Source: Herbaspirillum aquaticum (GTDB lineage: Bacteria; Pseudomonadota; Gammaproteobacteria; Burkholderiales; Burkholderiaceae_D). Taken from it: DNA of 64,000 nt. Both the position numbers and the translations under genes were made by a program. The notes under the pieces were generated by a model. The model had not been told where the DNA came from. It ran no database searches and was given only the letters and a program-made list of their open reading frames with translations. Below, piece after piece: positions 1 through 8,555 of the stretch (positions are counted from its first letter, which is position 1; each line of letters starts with the position of its first letter). The stretch lies in NCBI RefSeq assembly GCF_002213425.1, contig NZ_NJGV01000004.1:248001-312000 (forward strand), given 5' to 3'.

Positions 1-323
1 TGCTCAGCGTTGATGATCGCGATGCCCTGTCCTGTCTTGATACCAGGACTGATGTGCCTGCTCATGCGGTAGTGCATCACTGTCTGCTCTGCCATGACAT
101 CATCCACTGGTTCAGCTTGCTTGAACTCTTTTGGTTTGAGCCAATGGCAATCTGACGGGTTATCAGACGGATCGGCACAAAGCGCAATCCTGTGAATCGC
201 GGTCAGTGGGGCTGTCGTATAGAGGCTCAGACCGTCCCTTTCTTGTTTGTAGAAGCCGATGGCGATTTGCGCTTGTGCCAGCGGGGAGAGCACTAGCAAA
301 TAGATGATTGGTACCAGTTTCAT
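1..323 (-). CDS. Exported protein, candidate T6SS immunity protein (3' part outside window)
   Basis: An open frame starts at 323 and runs off the window edge (about 107 codons visible). It begins MKLVPIIYLLVLSPLAQAQ, a clear Sec signal peptide with an AQA cleavage site near residue 18, so the product should be periplasmic. It starts only six bases after the stop of the peptidoglycan hydrolase gene and is probably translated with it. The mature part has two cysteines (CADPSDNPSDC). I do not recognise the family. Position, export signal and partnership with a cell-wall-degrading T6SS cargo make a periplasmic immunity protein the simplest inference. The sequence itself shows only export and coupling. 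Confidence 0.6.
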   Translation of the reverse strand, partial: MKLVPIIYLLVLSPLAQAQIAIGFYKQERDGLSLYTTAPLTAIHRIALCADPSDNPSDCHWLKPKEFKQAEPVDDVMAEQTVMHYRMSRHISPGIKTGQGIAIINAE

Positions 324-329
324 CGCTTA

Positions 330-917
330 TCACGTCCCGTTATCGGACCAATGTGGCGGGTCGGGAATGAGCTTGTGGCATCCGTAGGACGCGCCAACGC
401 GATAGAGCACGGTATTGTCGGTGACTTCAACAGCTTGCGCAGATGCGTCAAGCATCGTCTTTCCGATGATTCCCGTGATCGTCATATCGATGGCGGCACG
501 TTCCGTGTGCCGGGAGGTCAAAGCGGGCGGATGAACGATTGTGTAGCCTCTGGCCATTTCTGCCGCAGCGTTTTTGGAGGCACGTTCATCACCGTGATCC
601 CACTCTATTTCAACGCCACTCATCTTGGGAACCCTGTCAGGTGAAATCAGCCCCTTCGAAATCTTCACGCAATAGTGCATCAGGTAAGCGCGTTCACGCG
701 GCCTGTAAGTGGCCGATATTCTGACATTCGCTCCTGCAGCTTTCAACGCTACGATGAAGTCTTCTGCAGATTGACGAAAACTGCTATTCAGATCGTTTGT
801 GCGATTGCTGCCGGGAAATCGTGTTACCCATTGTGGACCGCTCAGTTCAGGCAGCGTATTAACAACGACAGGTGTCGGATCCGAGGCAGGGGTCAAGAGT
901 GTTTGGGTTGTCGTCAT
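330..917 (-). CDS. M15-type peptidoglycan peptidase, probable T6SS effector
   Basis: 195 residues. The C-terminal half carries the M15/VanY zinc-peptidase pattern: SRH (His137) seven residues before Asp144, then DPPH near the end (Asp186, His189), matching the DxxH active site of phage L-alanyl-D-glutamate endopeptidases rather than the ExxH of VanY. It should cleave peptidoglycan stem peptides in the periplasm of a target cell. There is no signal peptide, as expected for T6SS cargo. I use the ATG at 917, preceded by GAGG nine bases upstream; an in-frame TTG at 932 is the alternative. It overlaps the PAAR gene by 59 bases and is followed six bases later by an exported protein. Hydrolase class is fairly sure, the T6SS role is from context. 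Confidence 0.7.
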   Translation of the reverse strand: MTTTQTLLTPASDPTPVVVNTLPELSGPQWVTRFPGSNRTNDLNSSFRQSAEDFIVALKAAGANVRISATYRPRERAYLMHYCVKISKGLISPDRVPKMSGVEIEWDHGDERASKNAAAEMARGYTIVHPPALTSRHTERAAIDMTITGIIGKTMLDASAQAVEVTDNTVLYRVGASYGCHKLIPDPPHWSDNGT

Positions 918-1461
918 AAAAAGGGACCTCAAGTTTGACGTGCTGCGCGGTATCGGAGGACACCGTTTCAGTGAATCCGTCTTCGTTTGTCAGACCGATA
1001 CAGGTTTTGCCGTCAGCCAGCGTGATTCTGTATCTGACATTTGCCATTGGTGCGCCGCTGTGTGCGTGTTGAACTAGAAAACGCTGATCGTAGAGAGCGG
1101 CAAGGGAGAAGTCGTCTTGCCGGCCGCCAGGATGTGAGCTGGATGCGTGGCGGAGCTCACCCTCGAATCCCATCCGGACATCGCTATGCAAGGCTTTGAG
1201 TCTGGGCGGTTCAGGGCATTTGCAAAGGCATAGGTCACCATCAAGATTGACTTGCCTGCCGTCGGGCCCCTTGTGCGGACGAAATGGCTGAACACATTGA
1301 GTAGTTCCCCAGCTATTGCAGGAATTGCAGTAAACAGGATCACCTTCGAAGCAAGCCAACTTCCCGCTATACCGAATCCGAGGACTTTGTGCTGTCGGCT
1401 GGACCAGGCCTCCGCCAGGAATCACGGTATCCCCTTCACGGATGAAAGCGCGCCAGAACAT
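859..1461 (-). CDS. PAAR-domain T6SS spike-tip protein with transthyretin-like C-terminus
   Basis: 200 residues from the ATG at 1461 (AAGG eight bases upstream). The first half is a PAAR-like domain of the cysteine-rich type: IREGDTVIPGG, then GDPVYCNSCNSWG, then LDGDLCLCKCPEPP. Such domains cap the VgrG spike and carry effectors. The second half (GAPMANVRYRITLADG ... GLTNEDGFTE) resembles the transthyretin-like domain often found on PAAR and VgrG proteins as a cargo-docking module. It ends in a short CxxxxxCRC tail. The frame is open 72 codons further upstream but that extension has no family resemblance. The effector gene overlaps its 3' end. GC is visibly lower than in the rest of the window, as usual for exchanged T6SS cargo cassettes. 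Confidence 0.75.
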   Translation of the reverse strand: MFWRAFIREGDTVIPGGGLVQPTAQSPRIRYSGKLACFEGDPVYCNSCNSWGTTQCVQPFRPHKGPDGRQVNLDGDLCLCKCPEPPRLKALHSDVRMGFEGELRHASSSHPGGRQDDFSLAALYDQRFLVQHAHSGAPMANVRYRITLADGKTCIGLTNEDGFTETVSSDTAQHVKLEVPFYDDNPNTLDPCLGSDTCRC

Positions 1462-1898
1462 GTTCAGGACCTTGGTGCCGGGGTAATGGGCGACGCCGTT
1501 ACTAACCATGCCGGGGACAGTTGTTTTGCATGGGGGAGGGACATGTTCAGTAACAGCACGTTTGCTGGAAGCCAGCTTTCTGGTGCCAAATTTCTGTAGC
1601 TCATCTTTTTGTCTCTGCGTGATCGCATGAAGTTGAAAGAGGAGCGAGCATGCCAAACAAGTCTGCTGATGGCGCATTGCCCGCCTGAATAGGCAGGCAA
1701 TCTCAAAGATGCTCTGACTTTTTCTAGGAAAAAATCGAGACCGGATAGGAGCAGGATCCTACGGTAGGCAATGCCGTGACAGCGTCTGGCTTTTCGATGG
1801 TGCAATGACACGCGTGTCGCGATGTCGGCTTGCTTGGAGGGAAAAATCGCGTATCGTATGGCGATACAAAAGAGGGCTCAAATTTTTTCTAAAAATCC

Positions 1899-1928
1899 CT
1901 TGAAAACCAAAATTCCCATCCCTAGATC
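1899..1928 (+). promoter_or_regulatory. Candidate hsp20 promoter
   Basis: CTTGAAA at 1899-1905 matches both the sigma32 -35 element and most of a sigma70 -35 (TTGAAA). A CCCAT stands at 1915-1919, but only 9 bases away, short for sigma32. With a 17-base spacer, TAGATC at 1923-1928 would be a poor sigma70 -10. Which factor is used cannot be decided by eye. Confidence 0.35.
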
Positions 1929-1935
1929 GGTACCA

Positions 1936-1988
1936 GCAGATGCTCGACGTTGAGGTCTGCGACGAAAACATCGCTTAACTGAAAGGAT
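1936..1988 (+). promoter_or_regulatory. ROSE-like RNA thermometer in the hsp20 leader
   Basis: The leader folds into two hairpins. The first (1936-1960) pairs GCAGA with TCTGC around an inner CTC/GAG stem. The second (1970-1988) pairs ATC-G-CTT with AAGGAT, leaving one G (1973) bulged and a six-base loop. This is the UYGCU/AGGA pairing that defines ROSE elements: it buries the Shine-Dalgarno AAGGA, seven bases before the hsp20 ATG, and melts on heating. ROSE elements are known before small heat-shock genes in rhizobia and E. coli. Confidence 0.65.
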
Positions 1989-1994
1989 ATTTTT

Positions 1995-2450
1995 ATGCGT
2001 ACTTTTGATCTCTCCCCCCTGTACCGTACCGCTATCGGCTTCGATCGCCTGGCCCAGATGTTCGACAACGCCCAGCGCGCTGATCAGCCCAGCTATCCCC
2101 CGTACAACATTGAACTGGTGGCCGAAGACAAGTACCGGATCACCATGGCCGTAGCCGGTTTCGCCCGCAGCGAAATCGACATCGAGACCGAAAACGAGAC
2201 CCTCAAGATCACCGGCCGCAAGCAGAAGGAAGACAAGCAGGTCAACTTCCTGCACCGTGGCATCGCCGCCCGTGACTTCGAACAGCGCTTCCAGCTGGCC
2301 AACCACATCAAGGTGGTCGGTGCCAACCTGGAAAACGGCCTGCTCAACATCGAGCTGGTCCGTGAAATCCCCGAAGCACTGAAGCCGCGCAAGATCGAAA
2401 TCGGTGCCGTCGAGGACAGCAACGTGCAGCGTCTGGAACGCGCCGCCTGA
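1995..2450 (+). CDS. ibpA: Small heat-shock protein, Hsp20/IbpA family
   Basis: 151 residues with an alpha-crystallin domain over about residues 35-130: YPPYNIELVAEDKYRITMAV, the GRKQKE segment, the DFEQRFQLANHIKV strand and the ENGLLNIEL motif; an IxI-type tail motif (KIEIG) follows. The protein is an ATP-independent holdase that binds unfolding proteins in the cytoplasm and passes them to DnaK/ClpB. Length and motifs fit the IbpA class. AAAGGAT lies just before the ATG inside the ROSE-like hairpin. The gene is a single transcription unit closed by a strong terminator. Confidence 0.93.
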   Translation: MRTFDLSPLYRTAIGFDRLAQMFDNAQRADQPSYPPYNIELVAEDKYRITMAVAGFARSEIDIETENETLKITGRKQKEDKQVNFLHRGIAARDFEQRFQLANHIKVVGANLENGLLNIELVREIPEALKPRKIEIGAVEDSNVQRLERAA

Positions 2451-2502
2451 TCACCGACCTGGCACCGGGCGGCAGCCATTTAAGGCAGCCGCCTCACCAT
2501 CA

Positions 2503-2529
2503 CCGCCCGTTTCACCGGGCGGTTTTTTT
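2503..2529 (+). terminator. Rho-independent terminator of hsp20
   Basis: Perfect 7-bp stem CCGCCCG/CGGGCGG with a six-base loop, followed by seven T. Confidence 0.92.
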
Positions 2530-2702
2530 GCGTCCATTGACATGGTTGTGATTGACGCCGCTTACCTGCTTGGTTACGTTACACACTCTGCACCGCAGTT
2601 CAGTCACCGCTCACGACCCGGCATCGCCGGACCAGCTGCTCAAAAGAAATTGGCACAGGAGCAATATCTTGCGTATATTGCGTCGGCCACAGGGAGAAAC
2701 GC

Positions 2703-3071
2703 GTGAACGACCATCAATACCAGCACATCAACCCCGAACCCTTGCTCGATGCCATGGGCGGGGATGTTGCCGCCTGCCGGCACATGTTTGGCACCTTCCT
2801 CAAGAGCGCACCGGCCACCTTCGCGCGGCTGGATGCAGCCATCCAGCAGGACGATGCGGTCCAGGTCAAACGCGAAGCCCACAGCCTCAAGAGCACCACG
2901 GCCCTGGTCGGTGCCGGCGTGCTGACTGAGATGCTCAAGGCCGTCGAGGTACAGTCCCGTGCCGAACCACCCCAAAGCGCCGTGGCCAGCCTGCCCGAGC
3001 TGCGGACCCTGTTCACTGCCGTCGTCGCCGAGGCGCAGCATTACGTGGATCAGGTGGGCGTGCCGCAGTAA
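2703..3071 (+). CDS. Histidine phosphotransfer (Hpt) domain protein
   Basis: 122 residues, essentially one Hpt four-helix bundle. The phosphoacceptor is His60 in REAHSLKSTTALVGAG, the standard Hpt motif. Such proteins relay phosphate between a hybrid sensor kinase and a response regulator. No kinase or regulator gene adjoins it, so it is an orphan relay whose partners lie elsewhere. The start is GTG at 2703 with AGGGAG eight bases upstream. It is monocistronic as far as the sequence shows. Confidence 0.88.
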   Translation: MNDHQYQHINPEPLLDAMGGDVAACRHMFGTFLKSAPATFARLDAAIQQDDAVQVKREAHSLKSTTALVGAGVLTEMLKAVEVQSRAEPPQSAVASLPELRTLFTAVVAEAQHYVDQVGVPQ

Positions 3072-3170
3072 GGCCGCGTTGCCCCACGCGCTTCCCGCAC
3101 TTTTCGCACTTTTCGCACATCCCCCCGCAAACGGCCACCCCCGGCCTATCCCCGTCACATCCTTCATAAA

Positions 3171-3192
3171 TTACCGACTCATCAGTCAGTAA
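3171..3192. promoter_or_regulatory. 22-bp palindrome, candidate TetR-family operator of the efflux operon
   Basis: A near-perfect palindrome (18 of 22 positions symmetric) with arms TTACYGACT and AGTCRGTAA, about 100 bases before the outer-membrane factor gene. Size and symmetry suit a TetR-type repressor, the usual regulator of such efflux operons. No tetR gene lies within the window next to it. Confidence 0.5.
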
Positions 3193-3294
3193 CCTGACGT
3201 ACATCAATCGGGTTTTCAGCAGGCCTCTTCATAATGTGGACACACAAGACGAAGCATTGCGTCACCACATTTCCCGCCCGAGCCGAGATAAACG

Positions 3295-4737
3295 ATGTGC
3301 GAGCCCTCTCTGCGAATCCGCCCCCTGCTGGCTGCCTTGCCGCTGCTGCTGGCGGCCTGCCAGTCCATGGCGCCGGACTACCAGCGGCCTGCCGCGCCGG
3401 TGGCGGCGCGCTATCCGCAGCAGGCCGATGACGCGGGTGAAGCCGTGCCGGCACTCGGCTGGCAAGCCTGGTTCCGCGATCCGCAACTGCAAGCCATCAT
3501 CGCCCAGGCCCTGGCCAACAATCGCGACCTGCGCGCGGCGGCCTTGCGGGTCGAAGAGGCGAGGGCGCTCTACGGGATCCAGCGTGCCGACCTGTTCCCT
3601 GCCGTTGGCGCCCAGGCAGGCCTGGACCGCTCGCGTACCCCCGCCGACCTCAACCTGACCGGCCGTCCGCTGGTGGGCAGCGCCTATCAAGCCGGTGTGG
3701 GGCTGAGCAGCTGGGAGCTGGACCTGTGGGGCCGCCTGCGCAGCCTGGATGACGCCGCGCTGCAAACTGCGCTGGCCAGCGAAGCCACGCGCCGGGCTGC
3801 GGCCCTGAGCCTGGTGGCCCAGGTGGCCGATGCCTGGCTGGAGCTGGCCGAGATCGACGAACGCCTGGCCATCGCCCGCGACACCATCGCCAGCCGCCAG
3901 GAGAGCTACCGCATCTTTGCGCGCCGGGTCGAGGTGGGGGCCACCTCGCGCCTGAACCTGACCCAGATCGAAACCCTGCTCACGCAAGCGCAGGCCCTGG
4001 GTGCACAACTGGAGCAGCAACGCGCGCAGCGTTTGAATGCCCTCACGCTGCTGGCAGGTTCAACCGTGGAGCTGCCAGTCGGCCAGGCCCGGCCGGCCCT
4101 GGATGCGGTGTTCCCGGAGCTGCCACCGGGTACGCCCTCGCTGCTGCTCACGCGCCGCCCTGACGTGGCCGCTGCCGAACACCGCCTGCAAGCGGCCAAC
4201 GCCAACATCGGTGCCGCACGTGCGGCCTTCTTTCCCAGCATTTCGCTCACCGGCAACCTCGGCACGGCCAGCGCTGAACTGAGTGGATTGTTCCGCGATG
4301 GCAGCCATGCCTGGAGTTTCTCGCCCAGCCTGTCGCTGCCGATCTTCACGGCCGGCCGCCTGCGCAACAACCTGGACCTGGCCGAAGTACGGCGCGACCT
4401 GGCCGTGGCCAATTACGAAAAAGCCATCCAGTCTGCCTTCCGCGACGTCGCCGATGCGCTCGCCGCGCGCCAGTGGCTCACTCGCCAACTGGCCATCGCC
4501 GAGACCGCAGTGCAAGTCCAGACCGAGCGGGCGCGCCTGTCCACGCTGCGCTATGACAACGGCGCTGCGCCTTTCCTCGACGTGCTCGATGCCCAGCGCG
4601 ACCTGCTGAGCGCACGCCAGCAGCGGGTGCAGATCCGGCGTGCGCTGCTGTCCTCGTCGGTGGCGCTGTATGCCGCGCTGGGTGGCGACAGCAATGCGCC
4701 CACGGCCTTCCCCCTTTCTTCCGGACCTCGACCATGA
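3295..4737 (+). CDS. Outer-membrane efflux lipoprotein, NodT/OprM family
   Basis: 480 residues. The N-terminus RPLLAALPLLLAACQSM is a lipoprotein signal with lipobox LAAC, so the mature protein starts at a lipidated cysteine. Two repeated outer-membrane-factor domains follow, with typical stretches SWELDLWGRLRS, RRPDVAAAEHRLQAANANIG and LSLPIFTAGRLRNNLDLAE. It forms the trimeric outer-membrane channel of a tripartite pump. It is the first gene of the operon and overlaps the adaptor gene by 4 bases (ATGA). The start at 3295 has only a weak GAG upstream; it is chosen because the lipoprotein signal begins there. Confidence 0.92.
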   Translation: MCEPSLRIRPLLAALPLLLAACQSMAPDYQRPAAPVAARYPQQADDAGEAVPALGWQAWFRDPQLQAIIAQALANNRDLRAAALRVEEARALYGIQRADLFPAVGAQAGLDRSRTPADLNLTGRPLVGSAYQAGVGLSSWELDLWGRLRSLDDAALQTALASEATRRAAALSLVAQVADAWLELAEIDERLAIARDTIASRQESYRIFARRVEVGATSRLNLTQIETLLTQAQALGAQLEQQRAQRLNALTLLAGSTVELPVGQARPALDAVFPELPPGTPSLLLTRRPDVAAAEHRLQAANANIGAARAAFFPSISLTGNLGTASAELSGLFRDGSHAWSFSPSLSLPIFTAGRLRNNLDLAEVRRDLAVANYEKAIQSAFRDVADALAARQWLTRQLAIAETAVQVQTERARLSTLRYDNGAAPFLDVLDAQRDLLSARQQRVQIRRALLSSSVALYAALGGDSNAPTAFPLSSGPRP

Positions 4738-5810
4738 CGCTCCCTCACGCCAAGAAACCTTTGCTGGCCGCTGCGCTGGCCGTGATCCTCGCCGGCGGTG
4801 CGGCCTATGCCTGGCTGCGCCTGCATCACAGCGGCCCCGGCGAGGGACTGGCCAGCGGCAACGGCCGCATCGAAGCCACCGAGGTGGACGTGGCCACCAA
4901 GCTGGGCGGCCGGGTCGATGCCATCCTCGTCAATGAGGGCGACTTCGTCAGCGCCGGCCAGCCGCTGGCCCGCATGCAGGTGCTCTCGTTGGAGGCCCAG
5001 CGCGACGAAGCCCAGGCACGCCAGCAGCAGTCGGTCTCGGCCGTGGCCAGTGCCGAGGCCCAGGTGGCCGTGCGCGAGAGCGATCATCAGGCCGCACTGG
5101 CGCTGGCCGCGCAGCGCGCCAGCGAGCTGGATGCGGCACGGCGTCGGCTGGCGCGCTCGGAGGTGCTGGTCAAGGAGGGCGCCTCTTCGCTGCAGGAAGT
5201 GGATGATGACCGTGCCCGCGTGCTGGGCATGGAAGCGGCCGTCACCGCCGCCCAAGCGCAGGTGACCGCCGCCCAGGCCGCCGTGGCGGCGGCCCGCACC
5301 CAGGTCAGCGGCGCACGCGCCACGGTGACCGCAGCCGTGGCCACGGTCCAGCGCATCAAGGTCGACATCGACGATAGCACCCTCGTCGCGCCGCGCGCCG
5401 GGCGCGTGCAATACCGCATCGCGCAGCCGGGCGAAGTGCTGGGCGGTGGCGGCAAGCTGCTCAACCTGGTGGACTTGAGTGATGTCTACATGACCTTCTT
5501 CGTTCCCGAGACCGTGGCCGGCAAGCTGGCGCTGGGCAGCGAAGCACGCATCGTGCTGGACGCCGCCCCGCAATACGTGATCCCGGCGCGGATTTCATTC
5601 GTGGCCAGCACCGCCCAGTTCACCCCCAAGACGGTGGAGACCGCCAGCGAGCGGCAGAAGCTGATGTTTCGCGTCAAGGCGCAGATCGATCCGGCGCTGC
5701 TGCGCCAGCACCTGACCCTGGTCAAGACCGGCTTGCCCGGCGTGGCCTGGGTGCGCACCGACAATGCGCGTGACTGGGCCGCCACGCTGGCGGTGAAGGT
5801 CCCGCAATGA
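4734..5810 (+). CDS. HlyD/EmrA-type membrane-fusion protein (YhiI-like)
   Basis: 358 residues: an N-terminal membrane anchor (about residues 7-28), a lipoyl-like half motif ([20 protein letters not shown]), a long alanine-rich coiled-coil hairpin (about 90-205) and the second lipoyl half with [20 protein letters not shown], then a beta-barrel domain. It bridges the inner-membrane ABC exporter and the outer-membrane factor. The arrangement adaptor/RbbA-like/YhhJ-like matches the E. coli yhiI-rbbA-yhhJ cluster, and the length is close to YhiI. Overlaps both neighbours by 4 bases (ATGA), so the operon is tightly coupled. Confidence 0.9.
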   Translation: MTLPHAKKPLLAAALAVILAGGAAYAWLRLHHSGPGEGLASGNGRIEATEVDVATKLGGRVDAILVNEGDFVSAGQPLARMQVLSLEAQRDEAQARQQQSVSAVASAEAQVAVRESDHQAALALAAQRASELDAARRRLARSEVLVKEGASSLQEVDDDRARVLGMEAAVTAAQAQVTAAQAAVAAARTQVSGARATVTAAVATVQRIKVDIDDSTLVAPRAGRVQYRIAQPGEVLGGGGKLLNLVDLSDVYMTFFVPETVAGKLALGSEARIVLDAAPQYVIPARISFVASTAQFTPKTVETASERQKLMFRVKAQIDPALLRQHLTLVKTGLPGVAWVRTDNARDWAATLAVKVPQ

Positions 5811-8554
5811 CAGGGACCCATGGCCCAAGCCTGGTGGCGCGCCTGTCGGGCGTATCACTGCGCTATGGCCAGAAGCCGGCCCTGCAGGCGATCTCGCTGG
5901 AGATTCCGGCCGGTTGCATGGTCGGCCTGATCGGGCCGGATGGCGTGGGCAAATCCAGTCTGCTGTCGCTGGTGGCCGGTGCACGCGCCCTGCAGGACGG
6001 CGACGTGGAGGTGCTTGGCGGCGACATGCGCCGCACCGGGCATCGTGAAGCGGTCTGCCCGCGCATCGCCTACATGCCGCAGGGGTTGGGCAAGAACCTG
6101 TATCCGACGCTGTCGGTGGAAGAGAACCTGCAATTCTTTGGACGCCTGTTCGGCCAGTCCGCGCAGGAGCGCCGCCAGCGCATCGATACACTCACCGCCG
6201 GTACCGGCCTCGCGCCTTTCCTGGCGCGCCCGGCCGGCAAGCTCTCCGGCGGCATGAAGCAGAAGCTGGGATTGTGCTGTTCGCTGATCCACGATCCTGA
6301 CCTGCTGATCCTGGACGAGCCGACGACCGGCGTCGATCCGCTTTCGCGTGCGCAGTTCTGGGACCTGATCGCGCACATACGCCAGCAGCGGCCCGGCATG
6401 AGCGTCATCGTGGCCACGGCCTACATGGAAGAAGCGGACCGCTTCGATTTCCTGGTGGCCATGGATGACGGCCAGGTCCTGGCCACCGGCACGCCAGCCG
6501 AGCTGCATGCGCGTACCGGCACGGCGGCACTGGAAGAGGCCTTCATCGCCTTGCTGCCACCGGACAAACGGCGCGGCCACCAGCCCGTGCGGGTGACTCC
6601 GCTGGACCCGGCGCGGCAAGCGGACATCGCCATCGAAGCGCGCGGCCTGACCATGCGCTTCGGCGATTTCGTGGCGGTGGATCATGTGGACTTCCGCATC
6701 CGGCGTGGCGAGATCTTCGGATTCCTCGGCTCCAACGGCTGCGGCAAATCCACCACCATGAAGATGTTGACCGGCCTGCTGCCCGCCAGCGAAGGCCAGG
6801 CCTGGCTGTTCGGCCAGGCCGTCGATCCGCGCGACATGGCCACGCGTGCGCGCGTGGGCTACATGTCGCAGGCCTTTTCGCTCTATGGCGAACTGAGCGT
6901 ACGCCAGAACCTGGTGCTGCATGCACGGCTCTATCGCGTGCCGCACGACCAGATTGCCGCCCGCACCGAAGAGATGGCGCAGCGCTTCGGCCTGCTGGAG
7001 GTGATGGACAGCCTGCCCGAGAGCCTGCCGCTGGGCATCCGCCAGCGACTCTCGCTGGCCGTGGCGATGGTGCACAAGCCGGAGCTCTTGATCCTGGATG
7101 AACCGACCTCGGGCGTGGACCCGATTGCGCGCGACCTGTTCTGGCAATTGATGATCGACCTGGCGCGGCGCGACCAGGTGACCATTTTCATCTCCACCCA
7201 TTTCATGAACGAGGCCCAGCGCTGCGACCGCATCTCGCTCATGCACGCCGGCCGCGTACTGGTCAGCGCTACGCCGGAGGAGCTGATCCGCCAGCGCGGG
7301 GCGGCGAGCCTGGAACTGGCCTTCATTGCCTACCTGGAAGAGGCGGCGGGGAAGGGCGCAACGACGCCTGCGCCGGAAGTAAAAGTCACATCGGCCCCGG
7401 ACCACGCTCCTGCTGGTGCCAGTCGCCTGCGCACCAGCCTGGGCCGTGCGCTCAGCTACAGCCAGCGCGAAAGCCTGGAACTGCGGCGCGATCCGGTGCG
7501 CGCCACCTTGGCCTTGCTGGGCACGGTGATCCTGATGTTCATCATCGGCTATGGCATCAACCTCGATGTCGAAAACCTCAGCTACGCGGTGCTCGACCGC
7601 GACCAGACCGGCCTGAGCCAGAACTATGCGCTCAACCTTTCGGGCTCGCGCTACTTCATCGAGCAGCCGCCCATCCGCGATTACCAGGACCTGGACCGGC
7701 GCATGCGCAGCGGCGAGATTTCGCTGGCCATCGAAATCCCGCCCGGCTTCGCCCGCGACATCGCGCGCGGCAAGCCGGTGGAAGTGGGGGCATGGGTCGA
7801 TGGCGCCATGCCCACGCGTGCCGAGACCGTGCGCGGCTATGTGCAGGGCATGCATCAACTGTGGCTGGCCGACATGGCCACGCACCGGCTGGGCCAGCGC
7901 CTGGCGCAGCCGGCCACCATCGAGACGCGCTATCGCTACAACCCGGACGTGAAGAGCCTCCCGGCCATGGTGCCGGCCATCATTCCGCTGTTGCTGATGA
8001 TGATCCCGGCCATGCTGACGGCGCTGTCGGTGGTGCGCGAGAAGGAACTGGGCTCCATCCTCAATCTCTACGTCACGCCGGTCACGCGCACCGAATTCCT
8101 GCTGGGCAAGCAGCTGCCTTACCTGGTGCTGGGCATGCTCAATTTCGCCATGTTGACGCTGCTGGCGGTGACCGTGTTCGGAGTGCCGGTCAAGGGCAGT
8201 CTGGCCACGCTGACGCTGGCGGCGCTGGTGTTCATCATTTGCTCGACCGGCTTTGGCCTGCTGGCCTCGACCTTTACGCGCAGCCAGATTGCCGCCCTGT
8301 TCGTGACCATGATCGGCACCATCATTCCCTGCGTGCAGTTCGCCGGGCTCTTGAATCCGGTCTCTTCGCTCGAAGGCATGGGGGCGCTGATCGGGCAGGT
8401 CTATCCGGCCACGCATTTACTCACCATCAGCCGTGGCGTGTTCAGCAAGGCACTGTCGGTAGGCGACCTGGGGGCCTCGTTCTGGCCGCTGGTGCTGGCC
8501 GCACCGGTGATCCTGGGTTTGTCGGTGTGGCTGTTGAAGAAGCAGGAGCAATGA
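5807..8554 (+). CDS. RbbA-like ABC transporter: two ATPase domains fused to an ABC-2 permease
   Basis: 915 residues, the length of E. coli RbbA. ATPase 1 (about 10-240) has Walker [10 protein letters not shown], signature LSGGMKQ and Walker [13 protein letters not shown]. ATPase 2 (about 275-510) has Walker [10 protein letters not shown], a degenerate signature LPLGIRQR and Walker [13 protein letters not shown]. The rest is an ABC-2 permease: one TM (about 565-585), a large periplasmic loop and a C-terminal block of five TMs starting near [15 protein letters not shown]. With the YhhJ-like protein it forms the inner-membrane exporter. Substrate is unknown; drugs or toxic metabolites are likely. 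The RbbA name recalls a proposed ribosome association, which context does not support here. Confidence 0.88.
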   Translation: MTGTHGPSLVARLSGVSLRYGQKPALQAISLEIPAGCMVGLIGPDGVGKSSLLSLVAGARALQDGDVEVLGGDMRRTGHREAVCPRIAYMPQGLGKNLYPTLSVEENLQFFGRLFGQSAQERRQRIDTLTAGTGLAPFLARPAGKLSGGMKQKLGLCCSLIHDPDLLILDEPTTGVDPLSRAQFWDLIAHIRQQRPGMSVIVATAYMEEADRFDFLVAMDDGQVLATGTPAELHARTGTAALEEAFIALLPPDKRRGHQPVRVTPLDPARQADIAIEARGLTMRFGDFVAVDHVDFRIRRGEIFGFLGSNGCGKSTTMKMLTGLLPASEGQAWLFGQAVDPRDMATRARVGYMSQAFSLYGELSVRQNLVLHARLYRVPHDQIAARTEEMAQRFGLLEVMDSLPESLPLGIRQRLSLAVAMVHKPELLILDEPTSGVDPIARDLFWQLMIDLARRDQVTIFISTHFMNEAQRCDRISLMHAGRVLVSATPEELIRQRGAASLELAFIAYLEEAAGKGATTPAPEVKVTSAPDHAPAGASRLRTSLGRALSYSQRESLELRRDPVRATLALLGTVILMFIIGYGINLDVENLSYAVLDRDQTGLSQNYALNLSGSRYFIEQPPIRDYQDLDRRMRSGEISLAIEIPPGFARDIARGKPVEVGAWVDGAMPTRAETVRGYVQGMHQLWLADMATHRLGQRLAQPATIETRYRYNPDVKSLPAMVPAIIPLLLMMIPAMLTALSVVREKELGSILNLYVTPVTRTEFLLGKQLPYLVLGMLNFAMLTLLAVTVFGVPVKGSLATLTLAALVFIICSTGFGLLASTFTRSQIAALFVTMIGTIIPCVQFAGLLNPVSSLEGMGALIGQVYPATHLLTISRGVFSKALSVGDLGASFWPLVLAAPVILGLSVWLLKKQEQ

Positions 8555-8555
8555 G

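Larger units (their letters stand above)
1678..1994. other. Intergenic region between PAAR gene and hsp20
   Basis: This 317-base region has no convincing gene. It is A/T-rich between 1860 and 1920 and holds the hsp20 promoter and its 5' leader (separate entries). The stretch 1678-1860 shows nothing I can name. Confidence 0.5.

Noticed and set aside
1462-1677. 72-codon N-terminal extension of the PAAR protein
   Set aside because: The extension has no family similarity, and an ATG with an AAGG site begins right at the PAAR domain.
1899-1922. Classic sigma32 promoter for hsp20
   Set aside because: CTTGAAA and CCCAT are present but only nine bases apart, too close for a standard sigma32 promoter; kept only as a low-confidence promoter.
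5855-8416. 853-codon open frame antisense to the RbbA-like gene
   Set aside because: Same cause; no family resemblance and full overlap with a gene carrying complete ABC motifs.
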